DNA of 64,000 nt. It comes from Ascochyta rabiei. Lineage: Eukaryota; Ascomycota; Dothideomycetes; Pleosporales; Didymellaceae. The translations under genes and the position numbers were made by a program. Shown here in pieces: positions 43,185 through 53,670 of this stretch; positions within the stretch are counted from its first letter, which is position 1, and each line of letters begins with the position of its first letter. Location of the stretch: NCBI RefSeq assembly GCF_004011695.2, contig NC_082406.1:2232001-2296000 (forward strand), given 5' to 3'. The notes under the pieces are model-generated. The model was given only the letters and a program-made list of their open reading frames with translations. It made no database searches and was not told the origin of the DNA.

Positions 43185-44278
43185 GGGAATGGTTGACAAG
43201 AGATTGACGGAGGTAAACGAGAGCAAATCTGAGAGATCAGACCTGGCAGAAGAAAACAAGGGCTGGCTAAAGTCGCGAGGTGGACAGAAGTCTGACCAGC
43301 CTTATATCAACTCTCAGAGTGCGCGATGCTCGCCATAATAGGAAAGTATGTTGTGGAGACACGAGATAACGTGTTTGGAGCGACTGGAGCCCTTGAATTT
43401 GGCTTCAAAGTGCACTTCGACCAATGCTGTCGCATTTTGTTCCCTGCAACCTTCAACTAAGCCCACACAACCATTTGTGCTCCACCATAAGATATGGCTG
43501 TGCTCAGCTGATGTACACTATACCTATTCGAGCTTCCAGAGCGGACCAATCACACTGGTAGAGTCTATACCTAGTTGAGCCAGCTCTGCGATGAACCAAT
43601 CGCATCAAAGGGCCTTCTGCAACAGACAGTGATTACGCAGAGCTGCACGCAAGGACGTTGGTGTTGCCGTTACGACCCCGGTACACGGAATGCTCAAGAG
43701 TCTTTCTGGGGGCTAATGCCTCTCCAAGTGCAATCAAGCTCTGACAAGCATCTCTTAGTTTGCAGGCGACCGGTGACACGAATCATGGCATCTGTCACTA
43801 TTGTTGCCGTTGTATTCGTACGTGCTGTGTGCGTATGGCGTGTCCGTAGCCAAGGCGTCCTGCAAGTGCTAACTCCCAATCACCGTGTGAAAACTTCGCT
43901 TCAAAGATTCCTGGAAACATCTGTATATGGTTTCGTACTTTTGCGGCATCTTTTGAGGAGGCCTTGCAACGGCCGCTCGAGACCTGACCTGGACCATTAA
44001 CACACCAGAAGTCAGCTGCTCGGTAAAGACACGGATAATGATGGGAGGTTTACCCCCAACGCTACGGTTATGAATGTCTTGTAGAGAAAAACCGAAAAAA
44101 TATATACGCAGAGGATTGAGAGATCCTGTAGATTCTTGAACGAGATTTATGCCAAGGAGGCGAGGTTGCCTGACAGTTGGACGTTCGGTCGTTCAACTGA
44201 CGCCTATGACACCACTTCAACCCCACGAGTTCCAGCACCACCACCAAGAGCTCCGCACACCAAATCCCCGCAATTACG
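43185..44278. other. divergent promoter region, no gene supported
   Basis: 1.1 kb between the MFS gene and the TMEM19-like gene. A 141-codon plus-strand frame (43575-44000) has no motifs and is not called. Confidence 0.5.
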
Positions 44279-45471
44279 ATGAAGCTTGTGATCGCGGCTC
44301 CTTTGATAGCTGCGCTTGTTTATCGCGCCTGGTCGCACAAATCCCTTACGCCTGTTGGCATTGCAGCAGCTTTCACAACGGCAGTAATTCACGCGATACA
44401 TCCCTGGGGTGCTTTTCTTTTCTTGCTGGCGACATTCTTCCTTGCTGGAAGCGCAGTGACAAAGGTACGAGCCCCGCAGAACATAACCACCGGCAAGGCT
44501 GAACGCACAAAGGTCAAACATGATGTCAAAGCGAAGCTCACACAGTCTGCCAACGGTGCATCTGGCGGAGAAGGATCTCGCAACCACATCCAGGTCATTG
44601 CGAACTCAGGCGTGGCTTCGGTGCTGATCCTGCTGCACCTTTGGCAGTTAAAGAAGGAGGGCAGGTATGAAAGCGGGGACCTGTGCTTCCACAAGAAGAG
44701 TGATGTTCTGGTCGTTGGCATCGTTGCGTACGTACAGCCTCTCCACCAGTTGTTGTGTTAGCGCTGACACTGTGCAGAAACTACGCTGCCGTCGCCGCCG
44801 ATACTTTCTCCTCCGAACTTGGCATACTCTCCGTAGTCGAGCCATTTCTCATCACCGCACCGTGGCGCACCGTCCCTCCAGGAACAAATGGGGGTGTGAC
44901 AACTACTGGGCTAGCTGCCGGCATGTATGGTTCACTCCTTATATCGCTAGTAGCCATGTTCGTCTTACCATTCTGCAAAGAGTGGGCCTCTCAAGCACGC
45001 ATGAGATTCACTTTCGCGATTACATTCGTTGGTATACTGGGAACCTTGCTCGACTCACTCCTTGGCGCTCTCTTCCAAGCTAGTGTAGTTGATGTACACT
45101 CCGGCAGAGTGATCGAAGGTGAGGGTGGCAGAAAGGTCTTGGTCCACAGTAAGAACCCGCTGCATCTCAAGAAGGGCGCCGAGCTACGAAGCAAAGTTAT
45201 CAGCAACGAACAGGGCAATGATGGCATTGCGACGACTAGTGGTGCCGATCTCGAGGACTCTATGCAGGCAACAAAGACAATGCAGAAGGCGGGAGCCGAT
45301 AGTACCGCCGTAGTTGATGGGCAGCACGAAAGCAGAAGAGTTGAAGTGGGCAGCGATTTGCTGGACAACAATGCCGTCAACCTCCTCATGGCGGCGTCAA
45401 TAAGCGTAGGAGCTATGATGGTAGCGTGCATTGTCTGGGACATGCCTTTCAGCAGCATCGTTGGAATTTGA
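44279..45471 (+). CDS. TMEM19/DUF92 integral membrane protein
   Basis: DUF92 proteins are multi-spanning membrane proteins; a plant member (VTE6) is a phytyl-phosphate kinase, while fungal and animal members are uncharacterised. Exons 44279-44727 and 44778-45471, with a 50-bp intron, give 380 aa. Landmarks: SLTPVGIAAAFTTAVIHAI, FLLATFFLAGSAVTKV, then RNHIQVIANSGVASVLILLH, NYAAVAADTFSSELGIL joined across the intron, NGGVTTTGLAAGMYGSLL, and GILGTLLDSLLGALFQ. These Asn/Asp/Gly-rich loops are the family's conserved cytosolic motifs. An insertion of ~100 polar residues precedes a final span (LLMAASISVGAMMVACIVWD). Confidence 0.92.
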
Positions 45472-45761
45472 GCTAGTACCGGAGACGAATCCAAATCGAT
45501 GAATCGATATCTACAAAAGTTCATGTTGTCAAAGTCGTGAATTCTGAACGATGGTGAAGTAGGTGTTGCCAAGAAAGTGAGCCGCTAGCGGCGCGTCACT
45601 TACAGCCTGGAGCTCTCGACCTTGAACATCCCACTCCGACCACCAACAACACGCCCTATTCTCGAGCTCTCCTGCTTGTCCAGTAATCCTCTACTGCAGC
45701 CAAGCTTCTTGCAGAGTACTGAAGCTTTTCCCATAGACGCGTGAACTTCTTCTGTCTCAAC

Positions 45762-46361
45762 ATGGTACGGTGGCACATCCATATAGCTACTTCACGGTCA
45801 TAGAGGCTAACACATCTGGCACAGTCTCTCCGCTTCGTCCCAGCCAAGGCGCATGCCAGCTCTACTCAGCTCGAGACGTCCGCACCCTCTGCCCCTGGTG
45901 TCCATGACAACCTTCGTTCTCGCCTCGCACAAACATCCACAGCACCTTCATCAACAAAGTCCGTCGAGCTCCAGTCCGCACATCCTCTCGAGGCACGCCT
46001 TGTGCAGTGGCGCGAGACACAAGACCGCATGAAGATGGAGATGCTGAGGCGGCAGTTCGGCATCGCGGAGCCGGTGAGGAGGGGTATGGAGCTCAAGATT
46101 GCGTCTGCTGGCGAGTGGCGGCCGGCTGCCCTCGGCGGTTCGAGCGGAGTGCACAAGGACATTCTGGAGGGAAGGGACTGTGAGATTGGCTGGGAGGATG
46201 TGTACACTGGTAAGTCTGGATCGAGAACATGGCGCGCCACCTGCGGCATTATCACCTGCGACCTACCAGATTGGCTAACATGATCTGTTGTAGGATCCGA
46301 GCTTCGTCAAATCCCCGATTTCCACTCCGAGATCGAGTCCAAGATGAAGATGAACTGGTAG
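45762..46361 (+). CDS. UMP1: UMP1, proteasome assembly chaperone
   Basis: Ump1 chaperones half-proteasome dimerisation and beta-subunit maturation, then becomes the first substrate of the new 20S proteasome. The first coding exon is just the ATG (45762-45764), followed at once by GTACGG; exon 2 (45825-46209) continues SLRFVPAKAHASSTQLETS and exon 3 (46294-46361) completes SELRQIPDFHSEIESKMKMN. Total 151 aa, the normal size. Family signature: LVQWRETQDRMKMEMLRRQF, GIAEPVRRGMELKIAS, and DILEGRDCEIGWEDVY. Without the 3-nt exon the protein would have no N-terminal Met in its conserved position. Confidence 0.93.
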
Positions 46362-47476
46362 AACAGAGGTGGCTCTAGTGATGTAGCATCTGTGTATGCT
46401 GCGGCGCAAGTCAGGATGAGAACGGTCATGGATTTGCGATTACGCGAAACGACGCAAGCTGGCTATGATTAGACAGTCTGCAGTCTTGCATGGCGCTCCT
46501 ATAGAAACCTGGGCCGTACGATCGAACGAAATGAACGAACAACATAACTCGGTGCATCGTATCACCCGCGTCATGGCACTCAAGCTACGATGTTCTGCTC
46601 ATATAGTTTGTGACCTGTAGACGTCTGAGTATGTTCACTGGACAGCCAGAAGCCTGGCATGTGTGCCGCATAGTGTGGTGTGCTCTGCTCGTTCGCGCAC
46701 GAATCCGAACACTAACAAACATCGACTGCTGGCCTTAAAAAAAGGGCTCCAAATGTCTCCCTACTCCATCTTGACTGACCATGTCCTATTCGGTGGACCA
46801 CTAGTACGCCGAAGGCACATTACGTCAACGCCCAAGACGGTGGCACATGTGTTTCTCACGATATCCATTGTCGATTTGAGATGTTCGGTTGCCATGGACA
46901 TGATCCATGCGACTCTCTCTAGACCGTTGAACAGTACATACTAACGAACGCATGGCCAAGATGACTGCACAGGGGCATGCAGGGGCAGTCGCTGAACGCG
47001 CCAGAATAAGGCCGTTGCTCGCGCAAAGCACAGCCGGTCAAAAGCGCGCCCGATCTTGTGGATTTTGGATTCAAGAAGACGACAGCGACAGTGCAAGCTT
47101 GGTGATCAACAGTCTGCACGATCTGGCCGCAGAGTAGTCCCTCGGCTACGGGCGTCTGAACCGGACTTTGGGGTAAGCCAGGTGGAGCCAGCGGATCGCT
47201 CTTGCCGTCCATCGAATTGCGGAGGAACCAGCGGCGAGCACGGGCGACTCTGCTGCACCTTTCCTCCACCCGCCCTTCAGCTTTCACCTCCCATATCCGC
47301 CGCCACACTCGCCACACTCACCACACCCACCACACTCGCTGCAGAAACGCTGCACCGCCCCCGCGCATTGTAGTGCGCCTCACCGTTCGTCCATTCGTGG
47401 CTTTTCACTCGCTTGGCGTGGTCTTGCCATCCTTGTCCCCGGGCACGTCGCGCAAGCAGGGTTATTTCGGCCGGCC
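46362..47476. other. intergenic
   Basis: 3' flank of UMP1 and promoter of the ubiquitin-fold gene; a CCACACTC-rich C/A tract lies near 47300. No supported gene. Confidence 0.5.
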
Positions 47477-48640
47477 ATGACGACTCCTTCGCTGGACCAG
47501 CCGTCGACGACCACACACAATCTTCCTCAACCGTCCGTCCCAGTTTCGCAAACAGAGCCTGGCCGCGACACCCTGTCTTCAAGCGTTGTAGAGATGACGA
47601 CGCTCTCCCCGTCTGGCGGCGCGCCGGCGACCACGAACACCACCCCACTCGACTCCGCAGCTCCTCAGATTGCCCCGGTAGAATTCACAAACATTACCGA
47701 CATCAGTCCGTCAGAAGGCGCGCAACCGCACACGTCCTCGTCGCCAACGCCTGCCACTCGCACAGAGCTCAGTCGGACAGAAACCGAGGCAGCTCTTGGA
47801 CCCTCAACAGATGGGCCAGCGGCCAATCCCGACAACACCAATGGACCTACCGTTGTCATAATGCTGCTTCTTACCACAGGAGCTAGGCACCCATACAAGA
47901 TCGACGAAAAGTATCTGAAGAAGCGCAATGTTACAGTGGAAGACATGGACCCATATAACATCAGCGTATACACGCTGAAAGAGTTGATATGGCGAGACTG
48001 GCGAGAAGGTACGTCTCGGATAAAGCATCTCCTCTCCTTTCCGTTTTCACCAAGGCTTGACGAAATCTGATGGCGGTATACGCTGTCGAGCATTTCTTCT
48101 CAGCTACGCTATCGACTGCGCAAAGGCAGAAGACCAGATGATCTCTCATGTGCGCATCGTATTTCCGTACTCGGCGCATATGCACTTCTACACAGCCACG
48201 CTTCACCGGCATCTTGTACAGAATTGCTAACCCGATTCGGTTGTAGAATGGGAACCCCGGCCCACCTCACCAAGCTCGATAAGGCTGATTCACTTTGGAC
48301 GAATGTTGGACGACAATTCACCTCTAAAAGGTAAGAGAGCCGCTCTGTTTGATCTTGTTTCGTAAAGCTTTCCTTGCTTGCTTTCAAACACTCATAGTCT
48401 TTTCCTACCACACTTGCAAGCAGCAAGATTCCCAAGGAGCATGACCGCTCAACATGTGAGCGCCCTTACTGACCTTGTCTAGATTGCCGGTTCCAAACAG
48501 AAGCCCCGAACGTTGTCCACATGACCATCAAGCCTCAGGAGGTTGTTGACGATGAAGAGAACGCAAAGACTGGCAAAAGCTCAAAAGCTCGAGACGATGG
48601 AGAAGAACCAACAGCTGGTTGTCGCTGTGTTATTATGTAG
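47477..48640 (+). CDS. prenylated ubiquitin-fold protein, UBL3/MUB-like
   Basis: UBL3 (animals) and MUB (plants) are ubiquitin-fold proteins tethered to membranes by C-terminal prenylation; they recruit E2 enzymes or help sort cargo. Exons 47477-48008, 48247-48330 and 48483-48640, with 238- and 152-bp introns, give 257 aa. The first ~115 residues are Ser/Thr/Pro-rich and disordered. The ubiquitin-fold region follows: TVVIMLLLTTGARHPYKIDE, SVYTLKELIWRDWREEWEPR, SIRLIHFGRMLDDNSPLKDC and NVVHMTIKPQE. The end is CRCVIM, a CaaX prenylation box with an extra upstream Cys that could be palmitoylated. There is no C-terminal Gly-Gly, so it is not a conjugating modifier. Both introns fall inside or beside the fold. 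Confidence 0.9.
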
Positions 48641-49307
48641 ACACATCACAGCCATGCTAACATTGCCTTCTTCAGTCATCTTGTTGCTTGACATTCAGAC
48701 ACGGTCCAGCATCAATCTCGAAACCTGGCTCTGCATATCCCACGTTTGGGCCAAATGGGCCTATAGCAGAACCGCGTCTCTGCAGGCCAACAGTCTCACG
48801 CGTATCTTGGTCCTCTTCGCCACGCCAACTCCTCGAGCAATACCGGTGTGCCAAGTCGATGTAGCTGACTTCACATTGCGTGGTGAGCTGTCAAAGCATA
48901 GGTGGAAGAGGATACATTTCTTTGGCGTTCTTCGGCGCTTTCCCTGTCAAGCATCTTGTGGTTGGGCATTTAGCTTTCTTCCGTTCCTACACATGTGTAT
49001 AAGTATTGAGCTGGATAATCTAGCGATATATCTGCGCCGACTGTTGTAGAGCCGGTAGCAACAATATATTCTATCTACATCATATACTGAAGAGTGTTCT
49101 GTTACCAACATGTGTGTAAATCGGGCCTCATGTTCGGCTTCTCACCAAGACCGCCGCAGCATGGTTGTTGAAGTCCGAACTGGTCGGTGCGCTTTTGCAT
49201 GAGGTCATTGCGAACCTGAGCTCAAGCTTCATGAATCACCTCACGCCTCCGTTCGGACCTTTCTAACACGACATATCCGCACCACAATCACAGCCAAACT
49301 GACCAAG
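48641..49307. other. intergenic
   Basis: 3' flank of the ubiquitin-fold gene and promoter of the next gene. No supported gene. Confidence 0.5.
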
Positions 49308-50609
49308 ATGGTGCTCCAAGACGTAGAAAACACAGCTCCAGAGAGCTTCAGCGACAATCCCAGCCCCTCCGACAACGACCCATATGCGTCCCCATCATCG
49401 CCTCCGCTCGCAACCGGCGAGCGCTTCGACGCCTCCTCCATGCCCCGACCCATACCCCTCATCGGCCCCTTCATAGGCTTTTCCGAACGCGCAATCCGCT
49501 TCAAAGCCGATACAACTCTCAAATTCGCCGAGAAGAAACTCGGTCGCACTTTGCACCCAGAGGAGGCGCAAGCTCTTGCCTTCCACATCTACAAGCTCGA
49601 AAAGAGCAAAAGTTACTACGCTGCGGGCGGTGCGGCGGGTGGAGTCTACAGGTGGTATGCGACGATGAGCACGTACCAGTACCCGTTCTACAAGCCAAAG
49701 GTCGAGAGCATTGATGTGAACAAATTTGGGCCTATCAAGGGCCCCGCGGCGAATCTGGCAAGGCATACGTGGAGATTTGGATTGTATGCGCTGGTTGCGG
49801 GCCAGATGGGAAACATCATTGGACAGCTGATTGCGCAGCCTATCGCGGCATATGAGACGAGCGTGGATCCGAAGCTGGAGCAGTTTGGGGCAGAGATCAA
49901 GGCTGCAAGTGGGAGGGATGACAGGGCGAATGAGCAGAGGGGCAGAATGATTGAGGAAAGGCGGAAGGATTTTGAAGCCCGGAGACGACAGGAGGGAACA
50001 GGCGGCATGACACCACCGTACGGTGGCAGGGGCCAGGAACGACGACAGCCACCACCGCTTGCGGGTGGGGATGGAGATGACATGAGTCCGACGGCCGGAA
50101 ACGAGTCGTGGGGTTCTTCTTCATCGTCTTCTTCTTGGGGCGATGACTTCCCCTCAGATGCATCACAGCCTGCTTCACAGCGACAGCCCGCGCCTTCAAC
50201 CAACGCCAGAAGTCGCCGTCAACCTGCCTACCAATCCGCCCAGTCGTCGTCCTCATCCTCGCCTTTCGACGACGATGCCTCACCCACAGGCGGTCTCTTC
50301 CAATCCGAAGCCGCAAACGCCGAGACCCAATCTTCCCGTCCTGGTGAATCCTCATGGGACCGTCTCCGCCGTGGTGCTGGTAACTCCTCGTCATCTCAGG
50401 GCACCTCGCAGCAAGAGCGAATCCAGCGATTTGCATCAGCGCGCCAGAGCGGTGCCGAGGGCTCGACAGTGGGCGACAACTTTGCTTTCGTCGAGGGCAG
50501 AGAGGACAGGGACGTCGAGCGGGAGAGAGCGCAGCGCGAGTTTGATGAGCGCCTCGAGAAGGAGAGGAGGGGCGGCGACTTCAACGAAGGGAGCGGGAAG
50601 AGATGGTAG
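49308..50609 (+). CDS. conserved-looking fungal membrane-associated protein, unknown function
   Basis: Single exon, 433 aa. After ~45 disordered residues comes a folded region of ~170 residues: IPLIGPFIGFSERAIRFKAD, KKLGRTLHPEEAQALAFHIY, an Ala/Gly-rich YYAAGGAAGGVYRWYATMST that could enter a membrane, then KGPAANLARHTWRFGLYALV and AGQMGNIIGQLIAQPIAAYE, a likely second membrane segment. The remaining ~210 residues are Ser/Gln/Asp/Arg-rich and disordered, ending in a charged Arg/Glu coil. I do not recognise a named family. The two hydrophobic segments joined by a short basic loop would suit a mitochondrial or ER membrane protein, which is inference. Confidence 0.82.
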   Translation: MVLQDVENTAPESFSDNPSPSDNDPYASPSSPPLATGERFDASSMPRPIPLIGPFIGFSERAIRFKADTTLKFAEKKLGRTLHPEEAQALAFHIYKLEKSKSYYAAGGAAGGVYRWYATMSTYQYPFYKPKVESIDVNKFGPIKGPAANLARHTWRFGLYALVAGQMGNIIGQLIAQPIAAYETSVDPKLEQFGAEIKAASGRDDRANEQRGRMIEERRKDFEARRRQEGTGGMTPPYGGRGQERRQPPPLAGGDGDDMSPTAGNESWGSSSSSSSWGDDFPSDASQPASQRQPAPSTNARSRRQPAYQSAQSSSSSSPFDDDASPTGGLFQSEAANAETQSSRPGESSWDRLRRGAGNSSSSQGTSQQERIQRFASARQSGAEGSTVGDNFAFVEGREDRDVERERAQREFDERLEKERRGGDFNEGSGKRW

Positions 50610-50768
50610 ACGCATGATAGAAAACGAAGAAAACTCGTTTTGATCGAGAATCTTATGCACATGAGACGCGAGACCCCGTCACATGGCGCAGCGATCACAC
50701 AGCATCTCATCTACATCACTTTTGCACGTATCCACTGCCACTTCAGATCAACACCCGGTACCACACCC

Positions 50769-51380
50769 TCAAAATAGCCGCTCCTCGCTACCACGGATCG
50801 GTGGTCCCCACAACTTGTGCAATCGTGAACACACCGACGCGGCATTCGTCTTCCCATTTCCGGCGGACGGCCCACCATCCAACCAACCCACCAAAAACCC
50901 ATCTGGACACGAGTATGTCCGCGACTTTTGGAGGACCGCGCGGGGGGAAGCAGGGCGTGGTGTGCAGCACAACACTCCCTCGTTTGGGGGGCCGATGTTG
51001 TCTGCTCCAACGGACGATGCGAAGTACTGGATATCATCGGGAACCAGGGCCGCGGGGTCGAGCATGGAGGTAGGTGGTGTGTTCAGTGCATTTGGTTCGG
51101 TGGCTGTAGAAGAGAGCTGTGAACGGGCTGTGGTGGGTTGGTTGAGCGAACCGGAGAGGCTACCCGAGGACTGGTTTCTTCCCTTGTGGTTTGTACCCTC
51201 TGGCTGCGTTCCTACACGCCAGTCGAGACCAGGGACTGAGGTGACAGGTTGGCGGCTGGATGTGAATATGGGGTCGTGCTCTTGATAGGGTGGAGAGGGA
51301 TGGTGGGTGAGTAGGTTAGTGAGTTGAGCGAACCGTAACATGTTTTGCATTCGAACGCATCCTTCACTGAGCGAATGCAT
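50769..51380 (-). CDS. hypothetical protein, doubtful
   Basis: A 203-codon ATG-initiated frame with Ser/Pro/Thr-rich composition and a few protein-like segments (DPAALVPDDIQYFASSVGAD). A competing plus-strand frame of nearly equal length covers the same bases, and no domain is visible. It could be a small lineage-specific protein or noise. Confidence 0.28.
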   Translation of the reverse strand: MHSLSEGCVRMQNMLRFAQLTNLLTHHPSPPYQEHDPIFTSSRQPVTSVPGLDWRVGTQPEGTNHKGRNQSSGSLSGSLNQPTTARSQLSSTATEPNALNTPPTSMLDPAALVPDDIQYFASSVGADNIGPPNEGVLCCTPRPASPRAVLQKSRTYSCPDGFLVGWLDGGPSAGNGKTNAASVCSRLHKLWGPPIRGSEERLF

Positions 51381-51514
51381 TATTTGATTATTGGTTGTGC
51401 GCTACTAGTACTACTCACCAACGAAACACCGCTATCAAGTAGGCATATAGATTCGGTTCAAAGTGTACAAATCCACTTCACCAGACCTTCCACCTCTCAC
51501 CTTCACCTTCCAAA

Positions 51515-51529
51515 CCCCCCCCCCCCCCC
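51515..51529 (+). repeat. poly-C run of 15
   Basis: Fifteen consecutive C residues upstream of the 2EXR-like gene. The length is prone to sequencing or assembly error. Confidence 0.9.
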
Positions 51530-51734
51530 TTGTTTGAATTTGCGTAATTCAACCCACCTCGCTTCATCCCTACTTTACAAAGGTGCTACTTACACTCACT
51601 CGGACTTGACTGCCTCGAACAGGGCACGTGAGTACGATACACGCAACCAAGTAGCTGGTGCGTCTCCGTTGCGCGCCACTCCCTCGAAAGAAGAACAAAC
51701 GAAAGGTCAGTCGCCAACCTTCCTGACCGCCACG

Positions 51735-53093
51735 ATGGCGCACCGTGCCGAGACGCGAGTCGGACTGCTGCGCTTGACTGGGTATGAAGCCGTTGGTAAG
51801 CACGATCCATCGAGGTGGCGGTGAAAGCAGGGAGTGAGCAGATGAATGGGTCTGAGGCCAGTTTTTCCTAGCTGCCTTGACCGAGTGTTGCTTTTGGGGC
51901 CTCGCTTGGGCTGTGGTGGCCTGGTGTGGCGATCATGTGTTTTTTGCGGTGTGGTGGTGTGAGATGAGTGGTTTGCTGACTGTTATGCAGATGTAGATGC
52001 AGATGTAGATGTAGATGTAGATGTAGATAGGATAGGGAAGGGAGAGCAAGAGCAAGAGCAAGAGGTGCCACTGTCATACCTCACCGCCCTCTCCTCAACA
52101 TCACCACCTCAACGCCCACCGTCTCCAGAATTCTCATTCTTCAACCTACCCCCACCGCTCTATTGGTTTCCTCGCTTTCTAGCCCTGCCGCAAGAGCTCA
52201 GAGAGCGCGTCTACACCCACGCCCTCGCGATCGAAAACGCCATCCTACCGCACCTCTGCGATCAAGCCAGCAGAACCGGCGATCCGAAATTCCACGACGA
52301 CAACGGCGTTTTTCACAACTTCGTGGCTAAGCTTCTGGACCTCACGCGCGTCAGTAGGAAGATCCGGAGCGAGAGCCTGCCTATCTTCTACGAGCAGAAT
52401 ACGTTTGCAGTGGGTCCGGATACGCTCACGTACTTTGCGTTCTTGCAGCGCGTGGGGCGGTTCGACAGGGTAAGGGGCGTGGTGCTGCGGGTTGAATTTC
52501 GGGGGGAGTCTCATGCGGCGCGGGTGCTGAGGTGTGTGTACCAGACGGACGGAGAGATTGAGATGCACGAGGAACGGCGACACGAGTCCTCGAGGGGCAG
52601 GGGGTCTGCTTGCACGGCTGAAGAACTGAGAGCACACCCACGATACCGCGTCGGTGGTGTCAGTGGGCTTAACCTCGCGCTCGTCCTGCGCATGCTGAGC
52701 ACCACCACATCGCCTGACGCGAGCCGCATCGTCCTCCCAGTGTCCAACCCCGCCACCTTCCGCGAACATCCCGGCTTGCATTGGTTTCAGTCTCTGGTGA
52801 AGGGGCTGGGCATGGAGTTGCGTTTCGTAGTGCGCCCTGGGACGGCGCGTCTGACCGCCCATATGGCGGAGGTGAAGTGGCAGCGCCGATTCCAAGGCCA
52901 GGAGTACGCAGGGAAGACGGTGGCTACGACTAGCGGTGTCGCTGACAGGCAGGTCTTGAAGCGCGCTCTGGACATGTATCCCGATCTGGAGATGCAACGG
53001 CCGAATAAGACTTGCTACTACCGGCGACCGTGTCGTTCTCGTGGCGAGATTACGTGGTACCACATGCACACGCTGGGCGGGGGTCGGTGGTGA
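51735..53093 (+). CDS. 2EXR/F-box-like fungal protein
   Basis: Belongs by pattern to the large fungal set of 2EXR/F-box-like proteins of unknown role. Exon 1 (51735-51795) encodes MAHRAETRVGLLRLTGYEAV and splices over a 195-bp intron to exon 2 (51991-53093), giving 387 aa. The longest continuous frame begins only at a GTG (52065), so the upstream ATG exon is needed. Exon 2 opens with an Asp-Val repeat from a GATGTA array and a Gln-Glu repeat. The core reads WFPRFLALPQELRERVYTHA and LLDLTRVSRKIRSESLPIFY, then EQNTFAVGPDTLTYF, the usual order in this family. It ends with a basic C-terminal half without known motifs. Exon 1 is supported only by phase and splice sites. Confidence 0.75.
51991..52059 (+). 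repeat. coding microsatellite (GATGTA)n and (GAGCAA)n
   Basis: Tandem hexamers at the very start of exon 2 encode alternating Asp-Val and then Glu-Gln. Unit length is a multiple of three, so copy-number change keeps the frame. Confidence 0.85.
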
Positions 53094-53670
53094 TGGCAAG
53101 CAGAACTGAGAAGGAATGGTTAGAAGAAGGGGAAAGGGTATGGAAACGTGATGTCGAGCAGTACAGATACGGATATCAGGATCGAGTAGCACACTCTATC
53201 CACACGGTCAGCAACGCAAGCGCAGCGGGCACGATGTGCTTGTAGATCCATACGAATCCATTCAGCCACACACGTGGCTCTACTCTTATACACACATCGT
53301 CTTTCTTCCCAATCCAATATCGCATTCCACCCAATCGTCTCGTCTCGTCGCGTCGCGTCGCCATCCAAGTATTATACAAATATACGTACAGAGTGGGGAA
53401 GTGAAGTGTATCATGATGCCGAGCGCTGCGCGCGCTCATCCAACCCCACTTCCGTGACCCTGGAGAGAAGGTGCGTCTCGTAAGGGGAGACATGCATAGT
53501 AAGACAGAGTGGTGGTAATAACAGACCAAGGGGGAAGCCATTTTAGACGCCGGAGGATGCCGGAGCGAGACGGCGAAGGAAGCCACCGCCAACGCGCGTG
53601 AGAATTGATGCAACAAACATGGTAGTAGTACAACTTGTGAGAAGGAACAAGTAGAGGGGGCGCGAGTAGA
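53094..53670. other. 3'-3' intergenic region
   Basis: Between the convergent 2EXR-like and TIM44 genes. Short frames on both strands overlap each other; none is supported. Confidence 0.55.

Larger units (their letters stand above)
50610..51734. other. intergenic, contains one doubtful ORF and a poly-C run
   Basis: Apart from the doubtful minus-strand ORF listed separately, this stretch shows a 15-base poly-C run and promoter-like C/T-rich sequence before the next gene. Confidence 0.4.

Noticed and set aside
43185..43259. N-terminal extension of the MFS transporter
   Set aside because: The frame opens at TTG; the first ATG is at 43184 and nothing conserved lies upstream.
52245..53192. 315-codon minus-strand frame
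   Set aside because: Antisense to the 2EXR-like gene; His/Pro/Arg-rich with no family features.
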